64,000 nucleotides of DNA from Lachnospiraceae bacterium (GTDB lineage Bacteria; Bacillota; Clostridia; Lachnospirales; Lachnospiraceae): the NCBI GenBank assembly GCA_016291405.1, contig JAEEXG010000001.1, positions 62,001 to 126,000 on the forward strand, read 5' to 3'. Both the position numbers and the translations under genes were made by a program. The notes under the pieces are model-generated. The model made no database searches. It saw nothing but the letters and a program-made list of their open reading frames with translations, and was not told the DNA's origin. This document shows positions 63,625-64,000 of this stretch, piece by piece. How positions within the stretch are numbered: position 1 is the stretch's first letter; each line of letters begins with the position of its first letter.

Positions 63625-64000
63625 TTATGAACAGGTATCAAATGTAAGCGTTACTTTAAATAAATCACCGTCCAAGTAGATTTCAAAATCACCTTTCTGA
63701 GCGTTTGTTAAGCTCTTAGCAATTGAGAGTCCAAGTCCCGAACCTTCCGTGCTTCTTGAAACATCTCCTCTTATAAATCTTTCGGTAAGTTCATCCGCAG
63801 GAATGTTTAACTGCTGGCCCGAAATATTCTTTAAAGCAAATACAACTTTCTTCTTATCGTCTTCTTTTAATGTCACAAGATCTAAGTAAACTCTTGTTTC
63901 AGGCATTGCGTATTTATAAACGTTATTAAACAAGTTTTCAATAACTCTCCACATATGCCTTGGATCCGCCATGATATAAATAGGTTCTTTTGGCGCATTT
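63625..64000 (-). CDS. Sensor histidine kinase, C-terminal part, cut by window edge
   Basis: The reading frame stays open to the right edge, so the gene starts outside the window. What is seen is the HATPase domain: ADPRHMWRVIENLFNNVYKYA (N-box with ENLFNNVYKYA), then FALKNISG, and the G2 box STEGSGLGLSIAKSLT. The C-terminus ends FKVTLTFDTCS, with no receiver domain, so this is an ordinary kinase rather than a hybrid. The IYIMADPRHMWRVIENL stretch is typical of Firmicutes membrane kinases that pair with an OmpR-type regulator. Confidence 0.9.
   Translation of the reverse strand, partial: NAPKEPIYIMADPRHMWRVIENLFNNVYKYAMPETRVYLDLVTLKEDDKKKVVFALKNISGQQLNIPADELTERFIRGDVSRSTEGSGLGLSIAKSLTNAQKGDFEIYLDGDLFKVTLTFDTCS

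Overview
The window looks like a chromosome segment from a low-GC Gram-positive anaerobe, most probably a member of the Lachnospiraceae (Butyrivibrio/Roseburia/Lachnospira relatives). This is inferred from several things seen together: AT-rich sequence with strong GGAGG ribosome binding sites and frequent TTG/GTG starts, a class III (oxygen-sensitive) ribonucleotide reductase, a tyrosyl-tRNA T-box leader, the GGGtGRT/NifU-like pair, MoxR/CoxE-like genes beside der-plsY-gpsA, and large hybrid histidine kinases. I see no phage, transposon, CRISPR array or plasmid feature. It reads as ordinary chromosome, densely coded and almost entirely on the minus strand; only four small genes lie on the plus strand.

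Layout, left to right. 1-4.7 kb: a branched-chain amino acid block read leftwards (ilvB, two different ilvN/H-type regulatory subunits, ilvC, then leuC running off the edge). 4.8-7.1 kb: a small lipoprotein and the NifU-like/GGGtGRT pair. 7.2-17 kb: one long operon argH-asd-(GGDEF/EAL)-(AAA ATPase)-topB-(beta-helix protein). 17.2-19.4 kb: tRNA-Thr(CGT) and a GlgB homologue that has lost its catalytic residues. 19.8-22.1 kb: serC-serA. 22.2-28 kb: leuB-ilvD-ilvB2 and an L,D-transpeptidase. 28.2-31 kb: a VanY-type carboxypeptidase, tgt and yajC. 31-37 kb: a beta-propeller protein, then the polyamine transporter potABCD with its XRE-cupin regulator. 37-39 kb: a second GH13 protein (GlgX/TreX-like), also without its catalytic residues. 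39-45.4 kb: a DUF1292 protein, a short UvrD-type helicase, gltX, a hybrid kinase and a DegV protein. 45.5-48.4 kb: nrdD-nrdG behind a promoter with a clear NrdR box. 48.4-52.6 kb: a tyrS-cdd-(membrane MutS-like)-rnhA operon behind a T-box. 52.6-57.1 kb: two tandem hybrid kinases. 57.2-63.5 kb: a radical-SAM/DUF512 gene, der, plsY, gpsA, MoxR and a CoxE-like gene. 63.6 kb to the end: the C-terminus of a further histidine kinase.

Together the genes cover isoleucine/valine/leucine, serine, arginine and aspartate-family synthesis, anaerobic dNTP synthesis, polyamine uptake, translation, membrane lipid synthesis and envelope maintenance. The most interesting points are the two GH13 proteins that have each lost their catalytic residues, the uncharacterised GGGtGRT/NifU-like pair, a PotA ATPase with a tandem-repeat insert in its regulatory domain, a membrane-anchored MutS-type ATPase, a hybrid kinase with a damaged ATP-binding domain, and a palindrome at the nrdDG promoter that can serve as both NrdR operator and intrinsic terminator.
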